64,000 bases of DNA from Pleurotus djamor (lineage: Eukaryota; Basidiomycota; Agaricomycetes; Agaricales; Pleurotaceae): assembly GCA_029747585.1 (NCBI GenBank), contig JAPEVF010000130.1:36361-100360 (forward strand), read 5' to 3'. Below, one piece after another: positions 55,622-64,000 of the stretch. Each line of letters begins with the position of its first letter. Position 1 is the stretch's first letter. Both the position numbers and the translations under genes were made by a program. The notes beneath the pieces were generated by a model. It was not told the DNA's origin. It searched no databases and saw only the letters and a list, made by a program, of their open reading frames with translations.

Positions 55622-57345
55622 TTAAAGCCAGGGGCGGAATCGATGGAACCCCTGAACGATCTGAGACCTTGCCTTTCCATTCAAGTCTGCGGCGTGCTTG
55701 ACTTGACAGCGATATTCGACAAGGCCAGGGTGGAAAGAAACGGACGCTGAGAGAGGTTGGTCGAAGGGGATCCCGTGCTTCCCTCCCTGACCAACATCCT
55801 CCTGCAAGCTCCATCGAACAGCATCATCGATTGGAACCGCGGTGATCTCCTGACAAGTTACGCGTGTGCTTTCGATTTTTTCGCCCAGCTCTCCAGAAGT
55901 GGATAGATTGAGACTAAGCCCTCCAAAAGAACCACCCCCGCCTAGTGATGCCGAACGACGTGTTTCCGTGATGACGGTCTGTTCGCTCTTCTCGCCAATA
56001 TAACTTGAAGGGGTTGCTTCGATGACCTTGTTGCCCAGGAAATTCAAGTCGAGCACGACGCAGGTTACTCTGCGAGGCGGAATTAGCCATGGTTTGATAA
56101 ACACATCAATTTGCGAGGGTCCGTTAGAGGCAAGGTCTGAAGGCGGATGCAAGAGGAGTTCGAAAGCAATAAAGCTTTGTCCTTCATCGCCGAGATGGAT
56201 CTTAAAGGAATGTAACTCTGGAAACAAGTCATGAGATCGCTCGGAGGTATACGGTGTAGAAGGCTTACCATTCCTAGGCGCAAAGGAAGGGTCAATGACT
56301 TGAAGAGAAGCGAAATCAAAAGGTGTGCTATAGTTCGACGGGAGAAAGTCATGATCTTCTCCAAGGTCGAAGCCAGGTATCGCGCTGAACAAGGGTAGTA
56401 GTTCACACAGATCGCTCATTTCTCTGGAAAATAAGAGGCTGACCTTGAGTATCGTACATGAGCTCGAGGGAAGAATCCCTTGATCGCCGCTTCACTCTCA
56501 CGATAACCGTAACACCAATCAATCGTCACCAAGTACAGCACCGAGATAATCATTCCTTCCTCCAGAGGAAGGCCTATCCAGGGCTCCTGAAAATATATCA
56601 AACCGGGGTCAGAAATTCCGAGCTAGAGGAGATAAACCGGACTCACCATCATTTTTCCATCCCACCCTTTACATACAACCACTTGAGCGGCAACGATGTT
56701 GGGAGCGACAACGTGTTTCTTGCTCCATGGATTTAGCTTGCGAACGACAGAAGGTAGATTTGGGACGCCTAGCAAGCATCTGCCTAAGCTTGGTCCTTGG
56801 TGGATATAAAGGGTGCATGATGAGACGATCCCGTAAGATTCCAGAGTCAAGCCGTCTCTGAGACGTTCTTCACCGCGGTAGAGGAGTATTCTGTACCCAT
56901 CATCTGCGAAGACGCTGTTAGTACGCCGAAGGGAGATGAATGACTCCTAGAGAGCTTACACCCTTGACCGAGATCTGTCTTACGAACCTCCTCGATGATG
57001 TCGCTGAGAGGCGTGTTCATTGGTACAAGAAGTGTCGCAGAGCATCCGTCAGGATTTTGGAAGGTAATCTCTTCGAGATGAAGACATGTAACCGTTATTC
57101 CATTGGTGATTAGTGAAGGATCTTCAAGCTCAACGCCATCCAACAGGATTAACTGGCGGTCTGTCCAGGGTATAGTATGATCAGCACACCGATGCTACAC
57201 TGATGCGTATCTCGACGAACTTACTGGCTTGAGTCCCGTTTGTTTCTCTGATGCATGCCTTCAATGACGAGAGGGGATCAGGTTGGTCAATGGAGACAGC
57301 TTCGCTATGGGTTCCCCAACCGTGGCGAACGAAGATGGTGGTCAT
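55622..57345 (-). CDS. uncharacterised protein with two ubiquitin-like domains
   Basis: The ATG at 57345 begins MTTIFVRHGWGTHSEAV. The first unit reads LSSLKACIRETNGTQA, NRQLILLDGVELEDPSLITN and GITVTCLHL, the order of ubiquitin strands and helix. A second unit follows with FQNPDGCSATLLVP, LSDIIEEVRKTDLGQG, YRILLYRGEERLRDGLTLES and CTLYIHQGPS. Ubiquitin-like helix and loop spacing is present, but no diglycine end is seen. The third part starts GMIISVLEMSDLCELLPLFSA after a 113-nt intron (56424-56536) and continues for about 260 residues with beta-strand-rich sequence ending FRPWL; this part was not recognised. The protein is divergent from TGS1 and they may share a promoter. Function unknown. 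Confidence 0.55.
55622..57345 (-). CDS. uncharacterised protein with two ubiquitin-like domains
   Basis: The ATG at 57345 begins MTTIFVRHGWGTHSEAV. The first unit reads LSSLKACIRETNGTQA, RQLILLDGVELEDPSLITNG and ITVTCLHL, the strand and helix order of ubiquitin. A second unit follows with CSATLLVPMNTPLSDIIEEV, YRILLYRGEERLRDGLTLES and CTLYIHQGP. No diglycine end is seen. After a 113-nt intron (56424-56536) the sequence GMIISVLEMSDLCELLPLFS opens an unrecognised region of about 260 residues, rich in likely beta strands and ending FHRFRPWL. Several introns in the ubiquitin-like part keep the frame. The gene is divergent from TGS1. Function unknown; a scaffold or ubiquitin-pathway adaptor is a guess. 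Confidence 0.6.
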
Positions 57346-58206
57346 GAAAGAAGGGGTAGGGCTTGAATTTCCCGCTTCGAAGTCGCGACATTTTAAAGTG
57401 GGAATTCGTGACGGAAATAGTCCCTTGGCCAAGGATCACCATAAGTTTATGAAACGGCCAATTTTAACGCCAGGGGATATATTAAGGTTGGAAGGCGATA
57501 AAAGATCGTGACTGAGAAGGTGATGATGCCAATGTCTTGTTAAGATGAGATGAGTAGCACAGGAAGAGTAGCCGACGCTGCTTGTCAGAATCTGACACCG
57601 GAAAATGGGATTCAAGGAGGATATCAGACTATCAATCCGAGTTGGGGTCAAAACACACGGCTATGCAAATTAAGTTACTTGGGAAGAACAAACATACCGT
57701 GAGATGGCAACGGTAGGCAATGTCTTGGTCGAATACAACCAGTGATGGCGACGGCAAGGTGGCCGTTGCGGTGCTTCGAGCAAAGTCAGGCGCTAAGTAC
57801 CAGGCTACCTCCGTGTGTCTCGCAGGACAACCAAAGGATTGCAGACCAAACGACGTTTGCACCTGCAGAGACGTTCCCAGCACAGAGACTTAGCTACTGG
57901 GCCTTGGAGTGACGGTGGGCCCGCCTGGAATATTCGTGACGGTTTTCGCGGATTTCAAGCTGGGAAACTCAGGGGATTCGGAAGCAAAGAGTCCATTACA
58001 AGATTGTGAGCGATGAGACATCTTACGACTGATCATTTGGCACGCGATAGCGATGTACCTAGTGGTACCAATTTCAAACCAATTTCTGGGAAAACGACAA
58101 GAAAACGATGTCCTGAGCGCTTGCTTGAGCGCTTGAACATTTTGTTGAGCGTCTTACTTCGGAATATTCTATCGACCTTCAACTCATCTGTCGCTTTTAT
58201 CTCATC
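57346..58206. promoter_or_regulatory. divergent promoter region, ubiquitin-like gene and TGS1
   Basis: 861 bases between start codons of two divergent genes. No convincing gene was found inside, and no TATA consensus was identified. Confidence 0.4.
57346..58206. promoter_or_regulatory. divergent promoter region of the ubiquitin-like gene and TGS1
   Basis: 861 bases between the start codons of two divergent genes. No convincing gene was found inside and no TATA consensus was identified. Confidence 0.4.
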
Positions 58207-59197
58207 ATGGGTGGCCGAGCTAAGCACCAAAAGCTTGCAGGGATCGCTCAGTTTGCGACAGAACTACAAGGCGATGTGAAGTCTGAGCCCCCCACGAAGA
58301 AACGTAAAATTGCGCCCGCTGGTTGGATTCAAAAATACGACGCTAGCCACCTAGTACCGTATGCCACAGAGGCTAGCCAGATACCGGAGGAGCTCAGAAA
58401 ATGTGAGATACACATTGGTGCTTGTCTGATATTTCTTTACATCCTTTTCTAACAGATTTCTTCCAGCGTAAACGCTACTTTTCCAAATACAATTTTCCTC
58501 CAGGGTGCCTACTCGACACCGAAGGCTGGTACAGCGTAACCCCCGAGCGAATTGCTGATCAGATCGCGGAGCGCTGTCGATGCGATACAATTCTGGATCC
58601 GTTCTGTGGTGTTGGTGCAAATGCCATCGCGTTTGCCAAAACTTGCCAACGAGGTGAGTAGGCATTACGCATTTGGGATCGGGTCGCATTAATCCTGTGG
58701 GTGAAGTCATTGCTTTGGATATCAATCCTACTAGGCTTGCGCTTGCCAGACACAATGCTCAAATATATGGCGTCGCCGACCGTATCGAATTCATCCTAGC
58801 GGATTTTGTCTCGTTCGCAAAGACATTGGCAAGCACGGGACCAACTACAAAAAGGAAGATTGACGTGGTCTTTCTCAGTCCTCCTTGGGGTGGCCCGTCG
58901 TATCAGCAGTCCCCTTCAAAACACTCTCTCAAAGATGAGCCGGAAACCGAATCCGACACATACTCACTGGCCTCCGTCAAGCCCATACATGGCGCTGAGC
59001 TATTCGCGCTCACACAACGCATTACCCATAATATTGCATATTACCTGCCCCGAAATATGAACCTGGACGAAATCGGCAAATTGTCAGCGGAAGACGGGGT
59101 CTTGGTGGAAGTAGAAGAAGAGTGGATGGGTGACAAACTCAAGGCTTTGACATGCTATTTCGGCGGGCTGGTTCAAGGGCAAGAGAAATTGTACTAG
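58207..59197 (+). CDS. TGS1: trimethylguanosine synthase (cap hypermethylase)
   Basis: AdoMet-dependent methyltransferase that converts the m7G cap of snRNA and snoRNA to 2,2,7-trimethylguanosine, acting in the nucleus. The ATG at 58207 begins MGGRAKHQKLAGIAQFATEL with a basic block (KKRKIAPAGW). Motif I is TILDPFCGVGANAIAFAK, motif II is VIALDINPTRLALARHNAQ, and the catalytic motif IV is VVFLSPPWGGPSY, with SPPWGGPxY the signature of this family. The tail reads VEEEWMGDKLKALTCYFGGL. Two introns were placed, after EELRK and after TCQR. Length is about 280 residues, close to the short fungal enzymes. The N-terminal basic block suits nuclear import. Confidence 0.93.
58207..59197 (+). CDS. TGS1: trimethylguanosine synthase (cap hypermethylase)
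   Basis: AdoMet-dependent methyltransferase that converts the m7G cap of snRNAs and snoRNAs to 2,2,7-trimethylguanosine in the nucleus. The ATG at 58207 begins MGGRAKHQKLAGIAQFATEL, with a basic block (TKKRKIAP). FFQRKRYFSKYNFPPG and LDTEGWYSVTPERIADQIA are the conserved entry to the domain. Motif I is ILDPFCGVGANAIAFA, then VIALDINPTRLALARHNAQ, and the catalytic motif is VVFLSPPWGGPSY, the signature of the family. Two introns were placed, after EELRK and after KTCQR. Length is about 285 residues, close to short fungal enzymes. Confidence 0.93.
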
Positions 59198-60027
59198 CTA
59201 TGGTGTGTTTGCTTGAGATCTATCAACGTTACGTCCCCAACTGGTTTCCCTGATTTGCTAGTTATCATCTTATTAATTCATTGTTTGCTGCGCGACTAGT
59301 GTGCATCTCATCCATTTTCGCCCTCAACCCCCATGAAATTGTGAAACTGAGAGCCGATTTCCATCTTTCGGAGTCCACGCCCTGCCATCCATGCGTAGCA
59401 TCTTCAAATTGGCTCACGTTGTTGACCCTAGCCACATTGCATACCTCACTATTCTTAGAAACCTCGGTGTCACCCTACTCTTCCTATCCAAGAGTCTGTT
59501 CGACGAGTCCACGTTTTGACGTGCTATTAACATTATAGGCATTCCGAGCCAGTCGGAAACTCTATCTGTCGTAAATCAACGGACCAGTCGTAGGATGAAG
59601 TAGGCTTCAAGTCGCGCACCAATACTGCGCCTTTGATTTCACTTCAGTTTGGCGGCTGTAGAGCGCATGAAAGCCCGTCGCATCCATTTCTCCTCGGACC
59701 AAGGTGGGTCTCTTCACTGCCACTGAGTATCCAAATTCCCATTCTAACCCACATATTATCCTTGCTTTCCAAGCCAGAGCTTACGGGACTTTGATCCGGC
59801 GGTCAACTTTAAGCTTCAACCCACGCTACTTACCTTGACTGCTGCACACTTGCAGGTAAGTACAAGGGCGACGAAACCCTTTGGATCTCAGGTCTTCATT
59901 TCATCTTCATCCTCCTAGAAAGCCTGTCTGACCAGTCGGAAGCGGTCACTTTTCGCATATTTAGGACTTCTCTGACTTCGGTTTACCCTTCTCCCCCTTT
60001 TCATTGGACCACCTCAGGCTCACTGCT
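59198..60027. other. intergenic
   Basis: No gene supported. Confidence 0.5.
59198..60027. other. intergenic
   Basis: No gene supported. Confidence 0.5.
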
Positions 60028-62037
60028 ATGTCTACCTTGCTTCAGACGCGGACCAGAACTGGTGACTCTGACCAAACAGTCCATGAAACTGCACCTCCGC
60101 CGCCACCACCATTCTCTGGTAGCTTCTGGGACAAGACCCCCGAGGCATCACGCTCACGGGCAATTTACTTCCGGTTGATCATGCCAGGGCTAGTCCTGCT
60201 GACGGTCACCATCTTCGGTACTTTGAGTATATATTGGGGAGCCCTCTGGCGCACAGATGATTTCATCGGAAACTTGAATGGTTGCATTATTGTAAGGGTT
60301 CTAATCTCCTTGATATGTCACATCGCTCTGATGGCATCGTCTAGGATTTTGACGGCAGCACGATTGGTAATGCCGTTGTACAGACGTTCACCGCGCAGAA
60401 CGGACAACCGAATGATATATCATGGGAACTGAAACCGGTGGCAGAGTTTCCTAATGGCTTTGCCGACGTCGAAAGCGCCGTTGTGCATGAACGTTGCTGG
60501 GTAGCCCTTGCCGGTGAGATCCACTCTTCCTTGTGGTTTCCTGATTCTAATGGAGATGCATTTAGTGCTCCCCAATGCCACGGCCCGACTAGAAGCTGCC
60601 GCAGTCGCAATGGATACTTCGTACGATGGGACGTCCGTTGTTAATGCCTACGCGGCGGAAGCCCGAAACGAGGATGCTTAGTAGGTTTCAATGTCATCTT
60701 ATTTGTCTCTCTTCGTTGAATCCCATCATCAGTCGGTTCCTTCTCAAGCCCAATGTAAGCACTTCTTTCTCATTTACCCTTTCGGGAATCTTGAGTAACC
60801 TCACTATATCTTTGTATCTTCAGATTGACATTCCCATGGATCTGCTGGCACTCAGCTTCGCCAACCAGTTTGCCCGACAATTAGCCAGGCAAGGCCAAAT
60901 TAACATAACTGCGTTGATGATGACTGCACCACAAATCATAACGCGACCGGTCTTCTTCAACCTGACGAACCTTCGACCTTTTGACGTTCCTGTGTAAGCT
61001 CCGTCTGCAAACTTCTTTGTCAATTTGCTTACCTGTGACCTGCAGTGCCAGTGCCGTAACCTTCGTAGGCCTCATCTACTTACTCATCATCTCGGTACGC
61101 ATTACCCTCTTTGCCCGCCAAGTCTTCATCTAATTGCCACTTTAGTTCATCGTTGCCGTAAGACATTTCTGAATTGTATGTTGGGTCGTGAGCTAACCCC
61201 TTGGTAGCTCGTGTGCAATGGCGCACGCTTGGCCTCCGGAATGGAGCGCCGATTATCGCTTCGTTCCCTCATTGTCACCCGCTTGGTCACCGCAATCACC
61301 ATCTACTTTTTCCTTTCGGTAGGTCTCTTCTAACCTCGGCAACAGGTTATTTACTCACGGGTCACCGAAGCTCTTCTATTCACTACAAAGTTTGGCTTTC
61401 CTCCTCCCTGTGAACCGTCGGTACGGGCGACTTTGGACTTGCTCATCGCCTACAACTTCTCTAACTTTCTTCGTTAGTTTTGGACGTCCTGGCTTTCTTG
61501 TCTTCTGGATGGTTGAATGGTTCGGCATGGCTGCTCTGTACGTTAACCTCGCCTTACATTTTGCGAGCAAAACATGCTTACCATCCACGTTACGAATATA
61601 GCGGGCTTGCAGTCGAAGCTATGCTTGTCGTACTTACCATAAGATTTATCCCCTTTTTCTTGGTGCTTTGGATCATCTGTGAGTCTTGGCCATCGCTATT
61701 TGGGTCAGATTAGATTGACTCTCTTACAAGCGAACGTCTCAACCTGTTTCTACCCACTTGAAGCCCTTCCCTCATTCTACCGCTATGGCTACGCAACGCC
61801 ATTCTACAATGTCTCCCGTGCCGTTCGGACCATTGTGTTCGGAACGCGGAATATGAGTGCGTGATTCATCTGTTCGATCTTCTGTCCTCTTGTTCAATAG
61901 GCTTTGTGTTTGTAGTGGGCCTCAATTTCGGCGTCCTCATAGCGTGGATTGGTATCTCTTGTTTGACCTTGATCCTTTTCACTTGGTATTCGCGCAGGCA
62001 ACAGGTCAGAGTGGTGCAACCCGCGAAGCTCGGTTGA
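60028..62037 (+). CDS. DUF3533 / SNG1-like membrane protein
   Basis: Polytopic membrane protein of the DUF3533 family, which includes yeast SNG1 (nitrosoguanidine resistance). The ATG at 60028 begins MSTLLQTRTRTGDSDQT. A Pro-rich N-tail is followed by a first membrane segment (LIMPGLVLLTVTIFGTLSIY), a long extracellular loop with SWELKPVAEFPNGF and LAVLPNATARLEAA, then several more membrane segments (VTFVGLIYLLIISFFIVAVG, LVTAITIYFFLSVFYS, VFWMVEWFGMAALG, RFIPFFLVLWII). The end is YATPFYNVSRAVRTIVFGTRN, NFGVLIAWIGISCLTLIL and RRQQVRVVQPAKLG. Many short introns keep the frame. Family function is linked to membrane stress and drug resistance; the substrate is unknown. Start could in principle be an upstream non-ATG codon, but 60028 is the first ATG. 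Confidence 0.82.
60028..62037 (+). CDS. DUF3533 / SNG1-like membrane protein
   Basis: Polytopic membrane protein of the DUF3533 family, which includes yeast SNG1 (nitrosoguanidine resistance). The first ATG of the frame is at 60028 (MSTLLQTRTRTGDSDQT). A Pro-rich N-tail is followed by a membrane segment (LIMPGLVLLTVTIFGTLSIY), a long non-cytosolic loop (DFDGSTIGNAVVQTF, SWELKPVAEFPNGF, LLKPNIDIPMDLLALSFANQ) and a cluster of membrane segments (VTFVGLIYLLIISFFIVAV, LVTAITIYFFLSVFYS, VFWMVEWFGMAAL, RFIPFFLVLWII). The end has YATPFYNVSRAVRTIVFGTR, LIAWIGISCLTLILF and VRVVQPAKLG. Many short introns keep the frame. The cargo or mechanism is unknown. Confidence 0.82.
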
Positions 62038-62614
62038 TGAAACTGTAGTCCAATAAATCATGGTCTGTATGGCTCATGGACCCTCATATTTATCGTGCTT
62101 CATGCCACTATAATACGTCCCTCGTAATGATTCATATTTACCTAGTGTCGCGTCCGTCAGCTGGGGTTGGTTAAGCTTGACCGTAGGAAATTGTATTTGG
62201 TCATGGAGCAGACTGTATATACCTACAATCAAATTAGGTCCAAGACAGGCGAGAGAGAGAAATTTTCACTGTGAAGATAACTAGCATTGAACCAATTTCA
62301 TGAAACAAACTAAGGTAGATAACGGAGAGTGAAGGATAAAGCGCACATTAAGGTGTGAGGAGTTGTAACTGAAGGGTCAGGTATCGCACTGTGACCACAT
62401 CGGAGATCGAGACAGGATGATAGGTAAGCTAACGATAGGATAGCCCAGTCCAGAGGCCACAAATGGTGGAGAAGTAATCGAAGAGGCAAAAGGACGGGGA
62501 GGATAAAATTACAATAAAGATACCCGAGAAAAGATAAATAACGACGAAGCGCGATGGAAGCAAACTCGATAGGGAAAAGCAGCGCAGATGCGCATCGTGG
62601 TCGATGACAACAGT
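62038..62614. other. intergenic
   Basis: 3-prime regions of the DUF3533 gene and of the partial disordered-protein copy. No gene supported. Confidence 0.5.
62038..62614. other. intergenic between convergent genes
   Basis: 3-prime regions of the DUF3533 gene and of the partial disordered-protein copy. No gene supported. Confidence 0.5.
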
Positions 62615-64000
62615 TCAGTTAGGCCGACTTTCAAGTGTGCGGACTGGAGCAAACTCTACGGGAAAAGAGTATGGCCGATTCTGCCAGTCCAATGCAGTAG
62701 GCGGAGTGTGTGGACTTGCAGGAAGGATAGGAGCCATGTTTGCGGTCGTTTGAGAACCGAAAGGAAGGCCAATCACCGAAGGTACATTAGGTGATTTGTC
62801 TTGGCTTGGTCTCGTAAATGTTGGTCGCGACGGGCCAGCGATAGGTTGGTAGAGGTGGTCGCTTGTGTAGGACGAGCCTGCTTGCGGGATTGGCGGTTGA
62901 ATCGGTGTCAGGAGATTTCCCTGGACCCTGATGTTGTGTTGATCGCTAACACCAACGCCGGCGCGATCTTGCCATTGGGCAGCGAGGGGTGGATACACGA
63001 CGTACGACGGGGGTGTTGCGCAAGTCGGGGGAACACGTCCTAACGGACTCGGAACGTAGCCCCGGGGCTGAGTGCGGAACCCTCTAACAGGACGGGATAT
63101 CGCTGGGCGAGGAAGAACGGCTGAAGGAGTCTTGTTGAGGTTATGTACCCGTGCAGGTGGTTGTGGAACAACCCCTTTACCATAGGCTAACAGCTGCGCT
63201 GCAGACGGGAGAGCAGGGCTGATGAGCAGCAAGGGGTTAGCTCTGAAGATAGTAATCGCATTCTCACCGAACAGTGCTAGATTCTGTTCGAAGATGACGG
63301 GGTTGAACCCAGGGAGACGTTCAGCGAGTCCTTGATAGAGCATGGGACGATCTGACGGTATCACGGCTAAAGGCAGCGTAGATGGCGTGGCGTGTAACAT
63401 CCCAGTCCCATTCATAGGGTGGGAGATGCCGCCGTTCATTGCCCCTCTGGACGGATACGAGCTCGACGCCATGGGACGCGTGATTGTAGGAAGCCCAGTC
63501 CCAGCTAAAGGAGGTTGGGATGAAGAAGCGGACGTAGTAGGGTGGGCATTATGCTGTGGTGGGCGTGCGCTGGAAGTTGGCTTCTCAGTGGATGGCAAGA
63601 GGTCGCCACCTGAAGGGCTGAGAGTGGCCCGATTCACGGACGCGTTTTCCATCGAAGAGCTTGGAGTAGCCACAATTGCGGTCGTACTGCCTTGCGGATC
63701 TGTATCTTGGTTCTTGCGTGGGCGACCTCTGCGTCGGACCACCTTCTTGGCGGGTGGAGCCACAGAAGTACTTGGTTGGTCACTTGACGCGTCCTCGATT
63801 TCGTCATCCCGTCGACGCTTGTTCTTACGTTTAACAGCGGGTGCAGAGGCTTTGGATGTGTTGGTAGTACTTGCGCACTCGGTGGTAGCAGTCTCTTGAC
63901 TAATGCCCGCCTGAGCATCATCCGGGGGACCAGGGGGATCATTGGGAACAGCCGCGTGTCTGAAGGAGAACGTGTCGGGCCATCCAGAGGTGGGTAGAGA
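62615..64000 (-). CDS. intrinsically disordered AT-hook protein, member 4 (5-prime end beyond the window)
   Basis: Inverted copy of the gene at 41544-43270. The frame is open from the window edge to the stop codon at 62615. At the edge (63764-64000) the sequence is almost identical to the other copy, one difference being Arg for Cys in the basic cluster (NKRRRDDEIED). The AT-hook VRRRGRPRKNQDTD and the segment LAERLPGFNPVIFEQNLALFG are kept. Differences rise towards the stop codon, and a short run (NLQLARPSPS) present in the other copy is missing. The last codons are ESRPN against GGRPN. The gene is not broken within the window; the start and the promoter lie outside. Confidence 0.75.
   Translation of the reverse strand, partial: SLPTSGWPDTFSFRHAAVPNDPPGPPDDAQAGISQETATTECASTTNTSKASAPAVKRKNKRRRDDEIEDASSDQPSTSVAPPAKKVVRRRGRPRKNQDTDPQGSTTAIVATPSSSMENASVNRATLSPSGGDLLPSTEKPTSSARPPQHNAHPTTSASSSQPPLAGTGLPTITRPMASSSYPSRGAMNGGISHPMNGTGMLHATPSTLPLAVIPSDRPMLYQGLAERLPGFNPVIFEQNLALFGENAITIFRANPLLLISPALPSAAQLLAYGKGVVPQPPARVHNLNKTPSAVLPRPAISRPVRGFRTQPRGYVPSPLGRVPPTCATPPSYVVYPPLAAQWQDRAGVGVSDQHNIRVQGNLLTPIQPPIPQAGSSYTSDHLYQPIAGPSRPTFTRPSQDKSPNVPSVIGLPFGSQTTANMAPILPASPHTPPTALDWQNRPYSFPVEFAPVRTLESRPN
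62615..64000 (-). CDS. intrinsically disordered AT-hook protein, member 4 (5-prime end beyond the window)
   Basis: Inverted copy of the gene at 41544-43270. The frame is open from the window edge to the stop at 62615. At the edge (about 63780-64000) the sequence is almost identical to the other copy, one change being Arg for Cys in the basic cluster (KRKNKRRRDDEIED). The AT-hook VRRRGRPRKNQDTD and LAERLPGFNPVIFEQNLALF are kept. Differences increase towards the stop codon, and a short run around NLQLARPSPS in the other copy is missing. The last codons are ESRPN against GGRPN. Start codon and promoter lie outside the window. Confidence 0.75.
   Translation of the reverse strand, partial: SLPTSGWPDTFSFRHAAVPNDPPGPPDDAQAGISQETATTECASTTNTSKASAPAVKRKNKRRRDDEIEDASSDQPSTSVAPPAKKVVRRRGRPRKNQDTDPQGSTTAIVATPSSSMENASVNRATLSPSGGDLLPSTEKPTSSARPPQHNAHPTTSASSSQPPLAGTGLPTITRPMASSSYPSRGAMNGGISHPMNGTGMLHATPSTLPLAVIPSDRPMLYQGLAERLPGFNPVIFEQNLALFGENAITIFRANPLLLISPALPSAAQLLAYGKGVVPQPPARVHNLNKTPSAVLPRPAISRPVRGFRTQPRGYVPSPLGRVPPTCATPPSYVVYPPLAAQWQDRAGVGVSDQHNIRVQGNLLTPIQPPIPQAGSSYTSDHLYQPIAGPSRPTFTRPSQDKSPNVPSVIGLPFGSQTTANMAPILPASPHTPPTALDWQNRPYSFPVEFAPVRTLESRPN

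Overview
The window is nuclear DNA from a filamentous basidiomycete, most likely a wood-decaying (white-rot) agaricomycete. The evidence is dense introns of about 50-65 nt, a class I hydrophobin, a basidiomycete-type laccase, two class II peroxidases, a FunK1 kinase, a PriA-like protein and an OPT transporter. No CRISPR arrays, rRNA or convincing tRNA genes were seen. Several single Ns (923, 8628, 14339, 14346, 17349, 45473, 49212, 49334) mark assembly uncertainty, many of them next to homopolymers.

Layout. 0.9-7.7 kb holds two tandem minus-strand class II peroxidases that carry both a putative Mn site and a surface Trp, so they look like versatile peroxidases. Each is reconstructed with 8-nt and 10-nt microexons. 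9.0-10.5 kb is a class-V aminotransferase (cysteine-desulfurase-like). 10.7-11.2 kb is a small secreted Kre9/Knh1-like protein. 12.6-13.1 kb is a small hypothetical. 13.8-16.6 kb is an OPT oligopeptide transporter. 17.8-18.8 kb is a GPI-anchored cupredoxin. 21.5-23.3 kb is a long disordered AT-hook protein. 24.3-26.7 kb is a head-to-head inverted pair of almost identical small secreted proteins. 27.6-28.5 kb is a hypothetical. 29.8-32.3 kb is a laccase. 32.7-35.3 kb is a FunK1 kinase. 36.1-37.4 kb is a secreted protein with repeated beta-sandwich-like units. 38.2-40.4 kb has a hydrophobin relic followed by an intact hydrophobin.

41.5-43.3 kb is a disordered AT-hook protein, and a near-identical inverted copy runs off the right edge (62.6-64 kb). 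Between them lie convergent SDR paralogues (43.9-46.1 kb), a POM34/NPCC-like membrane protein, a PriA-like cysteine-rich secreted protein, a third disordered protein (49.9-51.5 kb), two atypical head-to-head small heat-shock-like genes (52.0-54.7 kb), a tandem ubiquitin-like protein divergent from the cap hypermethylase TGS1 (55.6-59.2 kb), and a DUF3533/SNG1-like membrane protein (60.0-62.0 kb).

How it fits together. The peroxidases and laccase are oxidative lignin-decay enzymes. The cupredoxin, hydrophobins, Kre9-like, PriA-like and small secreted proteins act at the cell surface. The OPT carrier would import peptides. The rest is housekeeping or unassigned. Local duplication is the main theme: tandem peroxidases, inverted secreted pair, convergent SDRs, hydrophobin plus relic, and an inverted disordered-protein pair. 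Exon coordinates were worked out by hand from splice sites and reading frame; nothing was checked against a database.
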